A DNA stretch of 64,000 bases from Sphingopyxis sp. LC81 (GCF_000756375.1 NZ_JNFD01000017.1:1-64000), one strand, 5' to 3'; positions 26,106 to 35,216 are shown, counted from the stretch's first letter. The notes: a model not told the origin generated them from the letters alone. A program made the numbers and translations.

Positions 26106-26603
26106 ATGCGCAACTTTGGAATGAAGCGCGCCCTCTTGGGCGCCGCGATTGCTGCCCTCGCCATGAACGCCTCGGCGGCGCATGCGGCGTCGGCCACCGG
26201 TACGGCAACAGCGAAGATCCTGCGCCAGATCACGCTCACCAAGACCAGCGATCTGCAATATGCGACGATCATCAGCGGCGCGACCGCCTCGACCGTCGCG
26301 GTGTCGACCGCCGGTGCCGCGAGCTGCGGCGCGGGCCTGACCTGCACGGGCACGACGACGGCGGGCAGCTATGACGTCCAGGGCACCAACGGTGCCGTGG
26401 TGCTGGTCGGCGGCGATTCGAGCGTCACGCTCAACGGCTCGCTCGGCGGCACGATGTCGTCGACGCTGACCTATTCGTCGGCGAACATCACGCTGGGCGC
26501 CACGGGCGGCAGCTTCCAGGTCGGCGGCACGCTGAGCGTCGGCGCCAACCAGGCCGCGGGCGATTATTCGGGGACGTTCAACGTCACCGCGAACTACCAA
26601 TAA
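26106..26603 (+). CDS. DUF4402 domain secreted protein, pilin-like candidate
   Basis: A 165-residue exported protein: signal peptide about 1-27 (GMKRALLGAAIAALAMNASAAHA), then a mature DUF4402 domain rich in Gly, Thr, Ser and Ala. It shows short alternating beta strands (ITLTKTSDLQYATI, STLTYSSANITLGA) and the C-terminal GTFNVTANYQ strand. The domain has a pilin-like immunoglobulin appearance, and the protein is followed by a chaperone and an usher-like gene, so a fibre subunit is a reasonable but unproved role. Two cysteines (near residues 77 and 82) might form a disulphide. A strong terminator follows, suggesting abundant separate expression. Confidence 0.8.
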   Translation: MRNFGMKRALLGAAIAALAMNASAAHAASATGTATAKILRQITLTKTSDLQYATIISGATASTVAVSTAGAASCGAGLTCTGTTTAGSYDVQGTNGAVVLVGGDSSVTLNGSLGGTMSSTLTYSSANITLGATGGSFQVGGTLSVGANQAAGDYSGTFNVTANYQ

Positions 26604-26646
26604 GATTGGGGGGCCTGGCGGGCCGAGATCCGCCAGCCGTTAAAAT

Positions 26647-26681
26647 GGGGTCGCCGGCATGGATCCGGCGACCCCTTTTTT
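26647..26681 (+). terminator. Rho-independent terminator after DUF4402 gene
   Basis: A perfect 11-bp stem GGGGTCGCCGG / CCGGCGACCCC with a 7-base loop is followed by six Ts. It separates the DUF4402 gene from the chaperone and usher genes and would make subunit mRNA much more abundant than read-through. Confidence 0.92.
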
Positions 26682-26792
26682 GTGCCAGCCGCCGCGATGG
26701 TTAGCGAAATCTCAACCATGTTGGCGCAGGCAGGATGCGACCATCGGGACGGTGTGGGGCCGTTTCCCGGACGATTGTGGGGATCGTATCCA

Positions 26793-27617
26793 ATGCTTCG
26801 CTTTTTGAAGGCCTTTGGCCTGTTCACCGCGGCTGCGCTCGGCGCCGCGGCATCGCCCGCGCTGGCGGCGGGCGACCTGCTCGTCGCGCCGACGCGCGTC
26901 ATCCTCGATGGATCGCGCGGGACCGAGGTGGTGCTCAATAATATCGGCAGCGAGCCCGCGACCTATCGCATCAGCCTCGAGATCAAGCGGATGACCGCCG
27001 AGGGCGGGCTCGACGAGATCGCCGAGGAGAATGTCACGGCGGCCGAACGGACCGCGCTCGACATGATCGCCTTCAGCCCGCGCCGCGTCACCCTGCCGCC
27101 GAACCAGCCACAGGTCGTGCGCGTCGGGGTGCGCTTGCCCGAAGGGACGCCGCCGGGCGAATATCGCGCACATATGCTGTTCCGCGCGGTTCCCGACGCG
27201 GCGCCCGCGACCGCAGAGCCCAAGCCGGCGAGCGAGGGGGTGTCGATCGCGCTCACGCCGATTTACGGGATCACGATCCCGGTGATCGTGCGTGTCGGCG
27301 ACCTCGGCGCCGAAGCATCGATCGGCGCGGCGTGGGTCACCGAAACCCAGGATGGGCCGGCGTTCAATTTCGACCTTTCGCGTACGGGCGATCGCTCGGT
27401 CTATGGCGATATCGAGGTAACGCGGCCGGGGGTCGCCGAGCCCTTGCTCGTCGCGCGCGGCATCGCGGTCTATCCCGAGGTCGGCGCGCGCAAGGTCTCG
27501 CTCCGCGTTCCGGGCGAGCTCGCGGCGAAGCTGAAGGGGCCGGTGCGTATTCGCTATAGCGAAGACCGCGAAATCGGCGGCGGCACGATCGACGAGGCCG
27601 AGCGGGTGGTACAATGA
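26793..27617 (+). CDS. PapD-like periplasmic pilus chaperone
   Basis: A 274-residue exported protein with a signal peptide (about 1-26, FLKAFGLFTAAALGAAASPALAA cut short here) and a two-domain chaperone layout. The first domain has TRVILDGSRGTEVVLNNIG and the F1-G1-type strand region PRRVTLPPNQPQVVRVGV, where pilus chaperones hold subunits by strand donation. The second domain carries the YGITIPVIVRVG segment. The family folds and delivers subunits to an outer-membrane usher. It lies between a pilin-like gene and an usher-like gene, which supports this role. Confidence 0.85.
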   Translation: MLRFLKAFGLFTAAALGAAASPALAAGDLLVAPTRVILDGSRGTEVVLNNIGSEPATYRISLEIKRMTAEGGLDEIAEENVTAAERTALDMIAFSPRRVTLPPNQPQVVRVGVRLPEGTPPGEYRAHMLFRAVPDAAPATAEPKPASEGVSIALTPIYGITIPVIVRVGDLGAEASIGAAWVTETQDGPAFNFDLSRTGDRSVYGDIEVTRPGVAEPLLVARGIAVYPEVGARKVSLRVPGELAAKLKGPVRIRYSEDREIGGGTIDEAERVVQ

Positions 27618-27649
27618 TGGCGTAAGGACGGAGCGACGCGGGCGGGGCG

Positions 27650-30421
27650 ATGATCCGCGCGATGCTCTCGCGATGGAAACCGGCGATGATGGCCGGGCTG
27701 GCGCTGGTGGGGCTCGTTCCCGCCGGCGCCGAAGCCGTTGAGAAAAAGCCCGTTTCGATTGCGAGCGATGGCTGGGCGCCGAATGAGGACGACAGCTGGT
27801 TGTTCGATGTGCGCTCGGGGCAATACCGGCTCGGCGACGGGGTACGCGGCTATCAGACTCCGCAGGGGGTGTGCGTCGATCTTGGCGATGTCGTGCTCGC
27901 GCTCGACCTCGCTGTGCGTGTCGACAAGAAGTTGCGCCGCGCAACCGGCTGGGTGTTCGACGAGCGGCGCAGCCTGACGATCGACCGCGACGCGGGCGAC
28001 GTGCGCGCGGGGAGCGAGAGCTTTCGCCTGACTGCGACGACGATCCGCGACACGTCCGCGGGGTGGTGCGTCGACCTCGATAGCCTGAACGACTGGCTCG
28101 GGGTGCCGCTGACCGCCGATCTGTCAAATGCGGTGCTGCGGGTCGATACGAAGGACAAGCTGCCGTTCCAGCTCGCCGCCGAACGCCGCGCGCGCGCCGC
28201 GGCGATCCGCCCGCAGGCGCAGTTCGATCTTGCGAGCCTGCCGCAGACGGCGCGGCCGTATCAGGCATGGGCGACGCCCTCGATCGATGTCGTCGCATCG
28301 GCGGGCGTCGTGTCGGACAAGCGCGGCGGATCCTATGTCCAGGGGCGCTACGAGATTTTCGCGGCGGGCGAGGTCGCCCGGCAAAGTTTCGAGGCACGAC
28401 TGTCGTCGGACAATGAGGGTGTGCCCGACAGCCTGCGGATGCGGCTCTATCGTACCGATCCGCAAGGGCGGCTGCTCGGTCCGCTGAGGGCGACGCATTA
28501 TGGCGTGGGCGATGTCAGCCTGCTCTCGACCGGCATCGTCGCCGCGTCGGCACCGGGTCGCGGCGCGGTGCTCACCAACCGCCCGATCGAGCGGCCCGAC
28601 GCGTTCGACAAGACGACGTTCCGCGGCGATTTGCCCGCGGGCTGGGATGCCGAGCTGTATCGCAACGGGCAATTGCTCGCTTTTACGAGCCCGAACGGCG
28701 ACGGGCGCTACGAGTTTATCGACGTGCCGCTGCAATATGGCGCGAACCGCTTCGAAATCGTGCTGTACGGGCCGCAGGGGCAGATACGGCGCGAAATCCG
28801 GCAGGTGCAGGTGGGCATGGATTCGATCCCGCCGCAGCAAACCTGGTATTGGGCGGGCTTCGCGCAGGAAAATGCCGACCTGGTCGAGTTTGGCGACCGG
28901 CGGCGCGGGGCGTTCCGGCGCGGCTGGCGCGGGACGATGGGGGTCGAGCGCGGGCTCGACACGCGCACGTCCGCCGCGGCCTATTTCCACAGCCTGCTGA
29001 TCGAAAATGTCCGCTATAATTATGGCGAGGTCGCGTTGCGCCGCTCGATCGGGCCGACCTTGCTCGAGGTCGGGGGATCATACGCTGATAATGGCGGCTT
29101 CGCGGCACGCGCGAGCTGGCTTGCCGCGTTCGGCGAAACCTATGTGCGTGCCGACGCGATGCGCGGCTGGGGCGGGTTCGTTTCGGATCGTTTGATCAAT
29201 AATATCAACGGTATCTATTCAGTGTCGGTCGACCAGTCGGTCAAGTTCGGGCGAATGGTGCTGCCGCTGCATTTCGACGTGCGGCAGGTCGAACGATGGT
29301 CGGGGGTCGACAGCCTCGAAGCCAGCGCGCGCGCGTCGGCGAGTTTCCGCGCGCTGACCTTTACCGGGCAACTCGACTGGAGCCGCACCAAGGTGCCGAT
29401 CGGTCCTGACCCGCCCGACAATCTCTCCGCCAGCCTGCTTGCCAACGCCCGCATCGGGCGCGTTCGCGTCCGCGGCGAGGCGCGTTTTGCGCTGTCGGGC
29501 GCCAATACCGATTCGCGCATGACCCTGATCGGCGAATGGGCCGGGAAGGGCGACGCGGAATGGCGCACCGAGCTCGGCTATGACCGCGGGCTCGATCGTG
29601 CACGCGCCGGGCTTGGATATACGCGCCGTTTCAACAAGTTGCAGCTGACGGGATTCGGCGAGGTCGCGAGCGACGGATCGGTCGCGGCGTCGCTGGCGCT
29701 CGCTTTCAGCTTTGGCCCCAGGTCGGCGGGCGGTTGGCGCGTGTCGAGCGAGAAGCTCGCGAGCCGCGGGCAGGTGGTCGCCGAGGTCTGGATGGACGAG
29801 AATGGCGACGGGGTCCGCCAGCCGGGCGAAGCCGCGCTGCCCGACGTGCCGCTGACCGCGGGCAACGCCTTTGTCGACGCCGCGACCGACAAGGCGGGGC
29901 GCGGTGCGATCGACGGGCTCGAACCCTTCCGCCCCGTGATGATCGGCATCGACGCGGGCAGCTTGCCCGATCCCTATGTCCAGCCCGCGCTGCCGGGAGT
30001 CGTGGTGACCCCGCGGCCCGGCGTTGCGACGCGCGTGCTGCTGCCGATGGCGGCGGCGGGTGAGATCGAGGGCACTCTGCGCCGCGATGGCGGCAACCCG
30101 ATCGAGGGGCTGGGAGTCGAACTCATCGACGCCGAAGGGCGCGTGCGCGCGACGACGATCACCGAATTCGACGGCTATTTCCTGTTCGAGGGCGTCGCTT
30201 ACGGGCGCTATACGGTGCGGCTGGGCAAGGCGTCGGCTGCGGCGCTCAGGCTCGACGGGGCTTTTGCTATCGGCGCGGTTCCGGGCAAGGCGACGCCGCG
30301 GGTGCGGCTGGGGACAGTCACGCTGAAACCGCTACGCCGTGATGTTGCGATACGGGAAGATGTGTCGCCCGGGAGCGCCAGTGCGCGCGGACCGCCGGGC
30401 GAGGGAGATGGTGCGCAATAG
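27650..30421 (+). CDS. Usher-like outer membrane protein with SdrD-B and regulatory-like C-terminal domains
   Basis: A 923-residue exported protein (signal about 1-29). The middle, about 200-700, is rich in alternating amphipathic strands with YGPQGQIRREIRQVQVG and repeated Arg/Tyr/Gly strands. It resembles the barrel of an outer-membrane usher. Near 713 is WMDENGDGVRQPGEAALPDVPLT, a calcium-binding SdrD B-type repeat signature. About 805-865 resembles a carboxypeptidase regulatory-like domain (EFDGYFLFEGVAYGRYTVRL). It follows the chaperone by 32 bases. It may translocate DUF4402 subunits, but similarity to classical FimD is weak, so it could also be an adhesin. Confidence 0.7.
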   Translation: MIRAMLSRWKPAMMAGLALVGLVPAGAEAVEKKPVSIASDGWAPNEDDSWLFDVRSGQYRLGDGVRGYQTPQGVCVDLGDVVLALDLAVRVDKKLRRATGWVFDERRSLTIDRDAGDVRAGSESFRLTATTIRDTSAGWCVDLDSLNDWLGVPLTADLSNAVLRVDTKDKLPFQLAAERRARAAAIRPQAQFDLASLPQTARPYQAWATPSIDVVASAGVVSDKRGGSYVQGRYEIFAAGEVARQSFEARLSSDNEGVPDSLRMRLYRTDPQGRLLGPLRATHYGVGDVSLLSTGIVAASAPGRGAVLTNRPIERPDAFDKTTFRGDLPAGWDAELYRNGQLLAFTSPNGDGRYEFIDVPLQYGANRFEIVLYGPQGQIRREIRQVQVGMDSIPPQQTWYWAGFAQENADLVEFGDRRRGAFRRGWRGTMGVERGLDTRTSAAAYFHSLLIENVRYNYGEVALRRSIGPTLLEVGGSYADNGGFAARASWLAAFGETYVRADAMRGWGGFVSDRLINNINGIYSVSVDQSVKFGRMVLPLHFDVRQVERWSGVDSLEASARASASFRALTFTGQLDWSRTKVPIGPDPPDNLSASLLANARIGRVRVRGEARFALSGANTDSRMTLIGEWAGKGDAEWRTELGYDRGLDRARAGLGYTRRFNKLQLTGFGEVASDGSVAASLALAFSFGPRSAGGWRVSSEKLASRGQVVAEVWMDENGDGVRQPGEAALPDVPLTAGNAFVDAATDKAGRGAIDGLEPFRPVMIGIDAGSLPDPYVQPALPGVVVTPRPGVATRVLLPMAAAGEIEGTLRRDGGNPIEGLGVELIDAEGRVRATTITEFDGYFLFEGVAYGRYTVRLGKASAAALRLDGAFAIGAVPGKATPRVRLGTVTLKPLRRDVAIREDVSPGSASARGPPGEGDGAQ

Positions 30422-30469
30422 ATGCGATGGCTGCTTTGGGTGGTAAGCGGAGCTGGCCTCACTTTCCTT

Positions 30470-30562
30470 CGTCATCCCGGGCTTGACCCGGAATCCCGCT
30501 TCTTTTGAAGGACGGGCGGCTTTTGATTTCAAGCGGGACCCCGGATCAAGTCCGGGGTGACG
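30470..30562. repeat. GTCATCCCGG-type palindromic intergenic repeat, copy 2
   Basis: CGTCATCCCGGGCTTGACCC at the left faces a right half identical to copy 1 (ACCCCGGATCAAGTCCGGGG...). Between them, ATCCCGCTT and AAGCGGGA form an inner stem. It fills much of the 187-bp gap between the convergent usher-like and patatin genes and may help end transcription from both. Confidence 0.8.
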
Positions 30563-30608
30563 ATGATGAGAGGGCAGCCTTCGGTCGAATGTAGACGTTC
30601 TCCCGCTG

Positions 30609-31571
30609 TCAACTCAGCAGCGGTTCCAGCGCGTCCCATTCGCGGTCGACCGCGCGGCGGCCGGCGTCGATTGCGGCGCGGATTTTCGCCGGGTTGAATT
30701 CGAGCGTTTCGGCGACTTCTTCTTCGGGTTCGATGATGCGGATCGGCGCGAAGCGGTAGCGCGCGATCTGGACGTCGAGCGGACGAAGGATGCGCGCGGC
30801 CTGCGCGCCGCCGATGCCTTCATTCTGGAGCGCGCGAAGCTGCCCCTCGCGCGCGGCGATCAGGTCGTTGATCAGCGCGGCGCCGGCGAGGTCGTTCGCC
30901 GACACTTCGGATTGCAATATATCGACCGCGCGCAGCCCGATCTTGATGAGGTTGGGGAAGGTGCGCACCGGGCCGGGGCGCGGCGCGGGCGAGGCGCGCA
31001 CCGCGATCACCCCGCGTGGGTTCATTTCGAGCGCCGAGCTTAAAGGGGTCACATCGCGTACCCCGCCGTCGACCCATTGTTCTTCGGTCCCGTCGCTCGC
31101 GCGCGTTTTCAGCGGATCGAAAAAGAGCGGCATCGCGCAGCTCGCGTAAACCCAATTGTGGATGCCGGGCACGCTCTCGTCGATCGCGCGATAGCTGCCG
31201 GTGCCGAGATTGACGACGCCGAGGAGCAGCTTGCGCCCGCTCGCGCGCAGCTTGGTGTCGTTCGCGAAGCCCTTGAGCAGCCGTTTGAGCGGCGCGGTGT
31301 CGTAGAGCGCATCCTCGCCAAGCAAGCCCCCGACGACGCCGAGCGGGCGCGACTTATAGATCGAGCTGTTGCCGCGGATACCAAGCCAGGCATCGAGCAG
31401 GCCCGGCACATCGTCCTGCGCGACGCCGAGCGCCTGGATCGCGCCGGTCGATACGCCCGCGACGATGTCGAGGCGAACGCCGCGATTGACGACGAGTTCG
31501 TGGACGACGCCGACCTGAAAGGCGCCTTTCGCGCCGCCGCCGCTCAATACGATTGCCAGACCGCCTGCCAT
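30609..31571 (-). CDS. Patatin-like phospholipase
   Basis: A 320-residue lipid acyl hydrolase of the patatin family. The oxyanion-hole glycines GGGAKG are at 11-16, the catalytic serine is S41 in GVSTG, and the second dyad residue is D168 in VDGGV, so the site is complete. The C-terminal region (about 215-320) is helical and basic. There is no signal peptide, so action on membrane phospholipids from the cytosolic side, or delivery by another route, is possible. The start MAGGLAIVLSGG at 31571 places the first strand as in the family. Confidence 0.88.
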   Translation of the reverse strand: MAGGLAIVLSGGGAKGAFQVGVVHELVVNRGVRLDIVAGVSTGAIQALGVAQDDVPGLLDAWLGIRGNSSIYKSRPLGVVGGLLGEDALYDTAPLKRLLKGFANDTKLRASGRKLLLGVVNLGTGSYRAIDESVPGIHNWVYASCAMPLFFDPLKTRASDGTEEQWVDGGVRDVTPLSSALEMNPRGVIAVRASPAPRPGPVRTFPNLIKIGLRAVDILQSEVSANDLAGAALINDLIAAREGQLRALQNEGIGGAQAARILRPLDVQIARYRFAPIRIIEPEEEVAETLEFNPAKIRAAIDAGRRAVDREWDALEPLLS

Positions 31572-31676
31572 GCTGCGCCTCCTTGATCGGCGCCTGTTTA
31601 CAGCAGTTCGGGCCATCTCCCAACCCTCGCCGGCGTGTTTGGTCGATCCGGGGATCGCCAAATCCTTGGCGAAATA

Positions 31677-31691
31677 TTAACCAGTCTTTAG
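31677..31691. promoter_or_regulatory. TTAACCAG-type motif, copy 1 (CtrA-like)
   Basis: TTAACCAGTCTTTAG fits TTAA-N7-TTAA except for the last base. It lies 53 bp upstream of the first GT-C gene and matches the copy at 33586 at 14 of 15 positions. CtrA of Caulobacter binds TTAA-N7-TTAA, but the regulator here is not proved. Confidence 0.45.
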
Positions 31692-31743
31692 CCGGCAATT
31701 GCTTATAAACCGGCGCGGCCCCTCGAGGCCTGGGGGGGCACCG

Positions 31744-33600
31744 ATGGCCGAAACGATCACCGAAGCGCGCAGGCGTGAGGACTCTGTCACCCGGCTTTCG
31801 CCCGATCGGCTGGCGTTGATTCTGTGGCTGGGCTTCGTTGCGGTCAGCCTGCTCCTGCATCGCGATGCCATCGCCGCGCTGTCCTTTTCCGATCCTGACA
31901 ATGCGATGCGGCTGGTGCAGGTCCGCGACCTGGTGAGCGGGCAAAGCTGGTTCGACACGACGCAATATCGGACAAATCCGATGGGCGGCGGCGGGCCCAC
32001 GCACTGGTCGCGCTTCGTCGATGCGCCGATCGCCGCGTTGATCGCGTTGCTGAGCCTGCTTTTCGAACCGCAAGCCGCCGAACGCTGGGTGCTCGCACTC
32101 TATCCGCCGTTTCTGGCGCTGCCGCTGCTGCTCGTCTTTTCGCGGATCCTGCAAATATTGGGCGGCCGGCAATTCACCTTCATCGGGCTTGCGATCGCGG
32201 CGACGACGCTCAGCTATTTGCATCATTTCGCGCCGCTCAACATCGATCACCATGGCTGGCAGGTTCTGCTGTCGGTCGTGCTGCTGTGGCTCGCGCTCCG
32301 GCCGGCAAGCTTTGCGAACGGATTCCTGTCGGCGTTCGTCGCGGGCATCTATGTCGAGATTTCGCTCGAAGGCTTTCCGCTTCTGGGGCTGTTCTGGGCG
32401 CTTTTTGTCGTCGACTGGCTGCGCGATCCGGCCAAGGCTAGCCGATTGCGCGGCTTTTCGGCCGGGATGATCCTGTTGCCGGCGTTATGGGCGCTGCCCT
32501 TCCGCGGCACGACCTATGTCGTGAGCATCCTCTGCGACAGCTTTTCCTTGCCCTATATCGTGGCGACCGCGCTGGCTGGGCTGGTTTTCACGGCCTTTCT
32601 GGCCGCGCCCTTCCGCTGGACCGCGACATTGCCCCGGCGGATTACGCCGGTGATCATCGCGGGCCTTCTGTTCGGGGCCGGCTTTGTCCTCACCGGGCCG
32701 TCCTGTCTTTCCGGTCCATTCGGCACGCTGGAACCGCTCGTGCGGACCTATTGGTATGATCCGATCCTCGAAGGACGTCCGCTCTGGGCGCAGGAACCCG
32801 CCAGGCTGCTCGCCTATATCGTCCCAAGCCTTGTCGGATTGTTGGCGACGATCGGGGCTTGCTGGAAGGCACGCGGACGTCCCGATGCCGAAAACTGGTT
32901 TCGCCTTGCATTCCTGATCCTGTTCAGCGCGATTCTGGCAATGCTGGTCATCCGGGCGCTCAACGTCGCGCATGCCTTTATGGTGCCTGCGTTCGCGGCG
33001 CTCGCGACGGGACTATGGCGCTGGATTCATGCGCAGTCGAATATGGCGCGGCGTCTTTGCGGACATTTGCTGCTTTTGTTGTCGATCCCGACGGTCGATA
33101 TCGCGCTCGGCTATCGCCTGTCATCGCTTGTCGCAGGCCCCGCGGCAGGTCCGGAAGCAAGGCCGCAAAATGCGGCCTGCCTTCAGTCGAATCCTACGCT
33201 CGCCGGGGAGCCGCCGGCGCTTCTCTTTACCTCGACGCATATCGCCCCGGCGCTCTTGGTCAGCACACCGCACAGCGTCGTGGCGACCGGTCATCACCGC
33301 AATCACGCGGCGCTCAATCGGGTGATATCGGCGTTTCTTGCACCGCCCGATGGCGCGCGCTCGTTGGTCCGAGCGGAAGGCGCGCGCTATGTCGTATTTT
33401 GCAGTGGCGAACTTGGGCCGCTGGCTGCCGCGAACCGGAACGGGCTCGCCGCGCACCTGATCCAGGGCAGGACGGTCGATTGGCTGGAACCGCAACACCG
33501 GTTCGCGTCGGGTGGCTTGCAAGTGTATCGCATCGTTTATCCAGCCGCGAAAAAGCGCGGTATCAGTGAAAAACCCATCCCGGCGTTAACCAGTTTTTAG
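31744..33600 (+). CDS. GT-C fold membrane glycosyltransferase, paralogue 1
   Basis: A 618-residue integral membrane protein with about eleven to thirteen helices. The first periplasmic loop has a D-P-D acidic motif (D50, D52) within SFSDPDNAMRLVQVRD, followed by QYRTNP and HWSR. A second loop has DHHGWQ at about 167-172. These features resemble GT-C enzymes of the STT3/PMT/ArnT type, which use polyprenyl-phosphate sugars. The C-terminal soluble part has HSVVATGHHRN and YVVFC. Relatives are often misnamed as AcrB-type transporters. The acceptor is unknown. It starts the surface-glycan locus and is paralogous to the gene at 35645. Confidence 0.75.
   Translation: MAETITEARRREDSVTRLSPDRLALILWLGFVAVSLLLHRDAIAALSFSDPDNAMRLVQVRDLVSGQSWFDTTQYRTNPMGGGGPTHWSRFVDAPIAALIALLSLLFEPQAAERWVLALYPPFLALPLLLVFSRILQILGGRQFTFIGLAIAATTLSYLHHFAPLNIDHHGWQVLLSVVLLWLALRPASFANGFLSAFVAGIYVEISLEGFPLLGLFWALFVVDWLRDPAKASRLRGFSAGMILLPALWALPFRGTTYVVSILCDSFSLPYIVATALAGLVFTAFLAAPFRWTATLPRRITPVIIAGLLFGAGFVLTGPSCLSGPFGTLEPLVRTYWYDPILEGRPLWAQEPARLLAYIVPSLVGLLATIGACWKARGRPDAENWFRLAFLILFSAILAMLVIRALNVAHAFMVPAFAALATGLWRWIHAQSNMARRLCGHLLLLLSIPTVDIALGYRLSSLVAGPAAGPEARPQNAACLQSNPTLAGEPPALLFTSTHIAPALLVSTPHSVVATGHHRNHAALNRVISAFLAPPDGARSLVRAEGARYVVFCSGELGPLAAANRNGLAAHLIQGRTVDWLEPQHRFASGGLQVYRIVYPAAKKRGISEKPIPALTSF
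33586..33600. promoter_or_regulatory. TTAACCAG-type motif, copy 2 (CtrA-like)
   Basis: TTAACCAGTTTTTAG covers the last five codons of the upstream GT-C gene, including its TAG stop, and lies 70 bp before the flavoprotein start. It is nearly identical to the copy at 31677, although the two flank different sequence types. Confidence 0.45.
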
Positions 33601-33655
33601 CCATAATTCCCCCAAGTCGGCAGGCAGCAATCTGATCCGTGTGGGGGAATATCAC

Positions 33656-35191
33656 GTGACCAACACCCAAGTGTCGAAAAGCCGTCCGACGAGCGCCGAC
33701 GTCGCCATCATTGGCGCCGGCCCCGCGGGGCTGACCGCCGCCTATCAGCTGACCCAGCAGGGGTATAGCGTGACGGTGATCGAAAAGGACCCCGTCTATG
33801 TCGGCGGGATCAGCCGCACGGTCGAACATGAGGGCTTTCGCTTCGACATCGGCGGCCACCGCTTCTTTTCGAAGAGCCGCGAGGTCGTCGACCTGTGGAA
33901 CGAGATCTTGCCCGACGATTTCATCGAGCGCCCGCGGATGAGCCGCATCTATTATGAGGGCAAATTCTATTCCTATCCGCTGCGCGCGTTCGAGGCGCTG
34001 TGGAACCTTGGCATCTTTCGCTCGACGCTCTGCATGATCAGCTATGCGCAGGCGAAGTTGCTGCCGAACAAGAATGTCCGCAGCTTCGAGGACTGGACGA
34101 TCAACCAGTTCGGGCGGAAGCTTTATTCGATCTTTTTCAAGACCTATACCGAGAAGGTGTGGGGCATGCCGTGCGACGAAATGTCGGCCGACTGGGCGGC
34201 GCAGCGCATCAAGGGGCTTAGCCTCGGCGGCGCGGTGATCGACGGGCTGAAGCGCAGTCTCGGGCTCAACAAGAAGCCCAATGATGGCATGGCGACCAAG
34301 ACTTTGCTCGAAACCTTCCGCTATCCGCGGCTTGGCCCCGGCATGATGTGGGATGCCGCGCGCGACAAGGTCGTTGCGGGCGGCAACCATGTGTTGATGG
34401 GCCACAGCTTCAAGCAGCTGACGCAGGATCAGAAGACGGGCCGCTGGCGGATGACCGCGACGGGCCCCGACGGCGATGTCGTGATCGATGCCGCGCATGT
34501 CATCAGCTCGGCGCCGATGCGCGAGCTCGCGGCGCGTATCCATCCGCTGCCGGCGTGCGCGCTCAGCGCCGCGCCGAACCTCAAATATCGCGATTTTCTG
34601 ACCGTCGCGCTCAAGATTCGCTCCGAGGATCTGTTCCCCGACAACTGGATCTATATCCACGACAGCAAGGTGCAGGTCGGGCGGGTGCAGAATTTCCGCA
34701 GCTGGTCGCCCGAAATGGTGCCCGACCCCGAACTCGCGTGCGTCGGGCTCGAATATTTCTGTTTCGAAGGCGACGGGCTCTGGGCGGCGAGCGATGAAAA
34801 GCTGGTCGCGCTGGCGACGAAGGAAATGGAAATCCTGGGCCTTTGCGATCCCGAAGATGTCGTCGGCGGCGCGGTCGTCCGGCAGGAAAAGGCCTATCCG
34901 GTTTATGACGATGATTATGCCGTGCATGTCGAGACGATGCGCAGCGAGCTTGAGGCGCGTTATCCGACGCTGCATATGGTGGGGCGCAACGGCATGCACC
35001 GCTATAACAACCAGGATCATGCGATGATGACCGCGATGCTGACGGTGCGCAACATCGTCGCCGGCGAAAAACTCTATGATATCTGGGGCGTCAACGAGGA
35101 CGCCGAATATCATGAGAGCGGCACCGAAGGCGAGCAGGCCGCGCTCGCGTCGGTCCGCGAGGTTCCCACGCGCGTGGCGAAGGCCGCGTAA
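33656..35191 (+). CDS. UDP-galactopyranose-mutase-like FAD-dependent protein
   Basis: A 511-residue soluble flavoprotein. The FAD-binding loop GAGPAG is at 20-25, followed by the GGISRTVEHEGFRFDIGGHRFFSK block and, near the C-terminus, GMHRYNNQDHAMMTAM, which binds the flavin. The layout resembles UDP-galactopyranose mutase and related sugar-isomerising or desaturating oxidoreductases. Making a furanose or oxidised sugar nucleotide for the neighbouring glycosyltransferases is the best guess. GTG at 33656, preceded by GGGGGAA at a good distance, is preferred to GTG at 33641. Confidence 0.8.
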   Translation: MTNTQVSKSRPTSADVAIIGAGPAGLTAAYQLTQQGYSVTVIEKDPVYVGGISRTVEHEGFRFDIGGHRFFSKSREVVDLWNEILPDDFIERPRMSRIYYEGKFYSYPLRAFEALWNLGIFRSTLCMISYAQAKLLPNKNVRSFEDWTINQFGRKLYSIFFKTYTEKVWGMPCDEMSADWAAQRIKGLSLGGAVIDGLKRSLGLNKKPNDGMATKTLLETFRYPRLGPGMMWDAARDKVVAGGNHVLMGHSFKQLTQDQKTGRWRMTATGPDGDVVIDAAHVISSAPMRELAARIHPLPACALSAAPNLKYRDFLTVALKIRSEDLFPDNWIYIHDSKVQVGRVQNFRSWSPEMVPDPELACVGLEYFCFEGDGLWAASDEKLVALATKEMEILGLCDPEDVVGGAVVRQEKAYPVYDDDYAVHVETMRSELEARYPTLHMVGRNGMHRYNNQDHAMMTAMLTVRNIVAGEKLYDIWGVNEDAEYHESGTEGEQAALASVREVPTRVAKAA

Positions 35192-35216
35192 GCGCTTGGC
35201 CGGGGGGATCGGCGCC

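Noticed and set aside
26698-26718. TGGTTAGCGAAATCTCAACCA as an operator for the chaperone gene
   Set aside because: The arms are only five bases with an imperfect centre, and no regulator lies nearby, so it is too weak to list.
31676-31700. The TTG at 31699 as start of GT-C paralogue 1
   Set aside because: It adds 15 residues without a ribosome site. The ATG at 31744 after the GGGGGGGCACC stretch gives the natural N-terminus.
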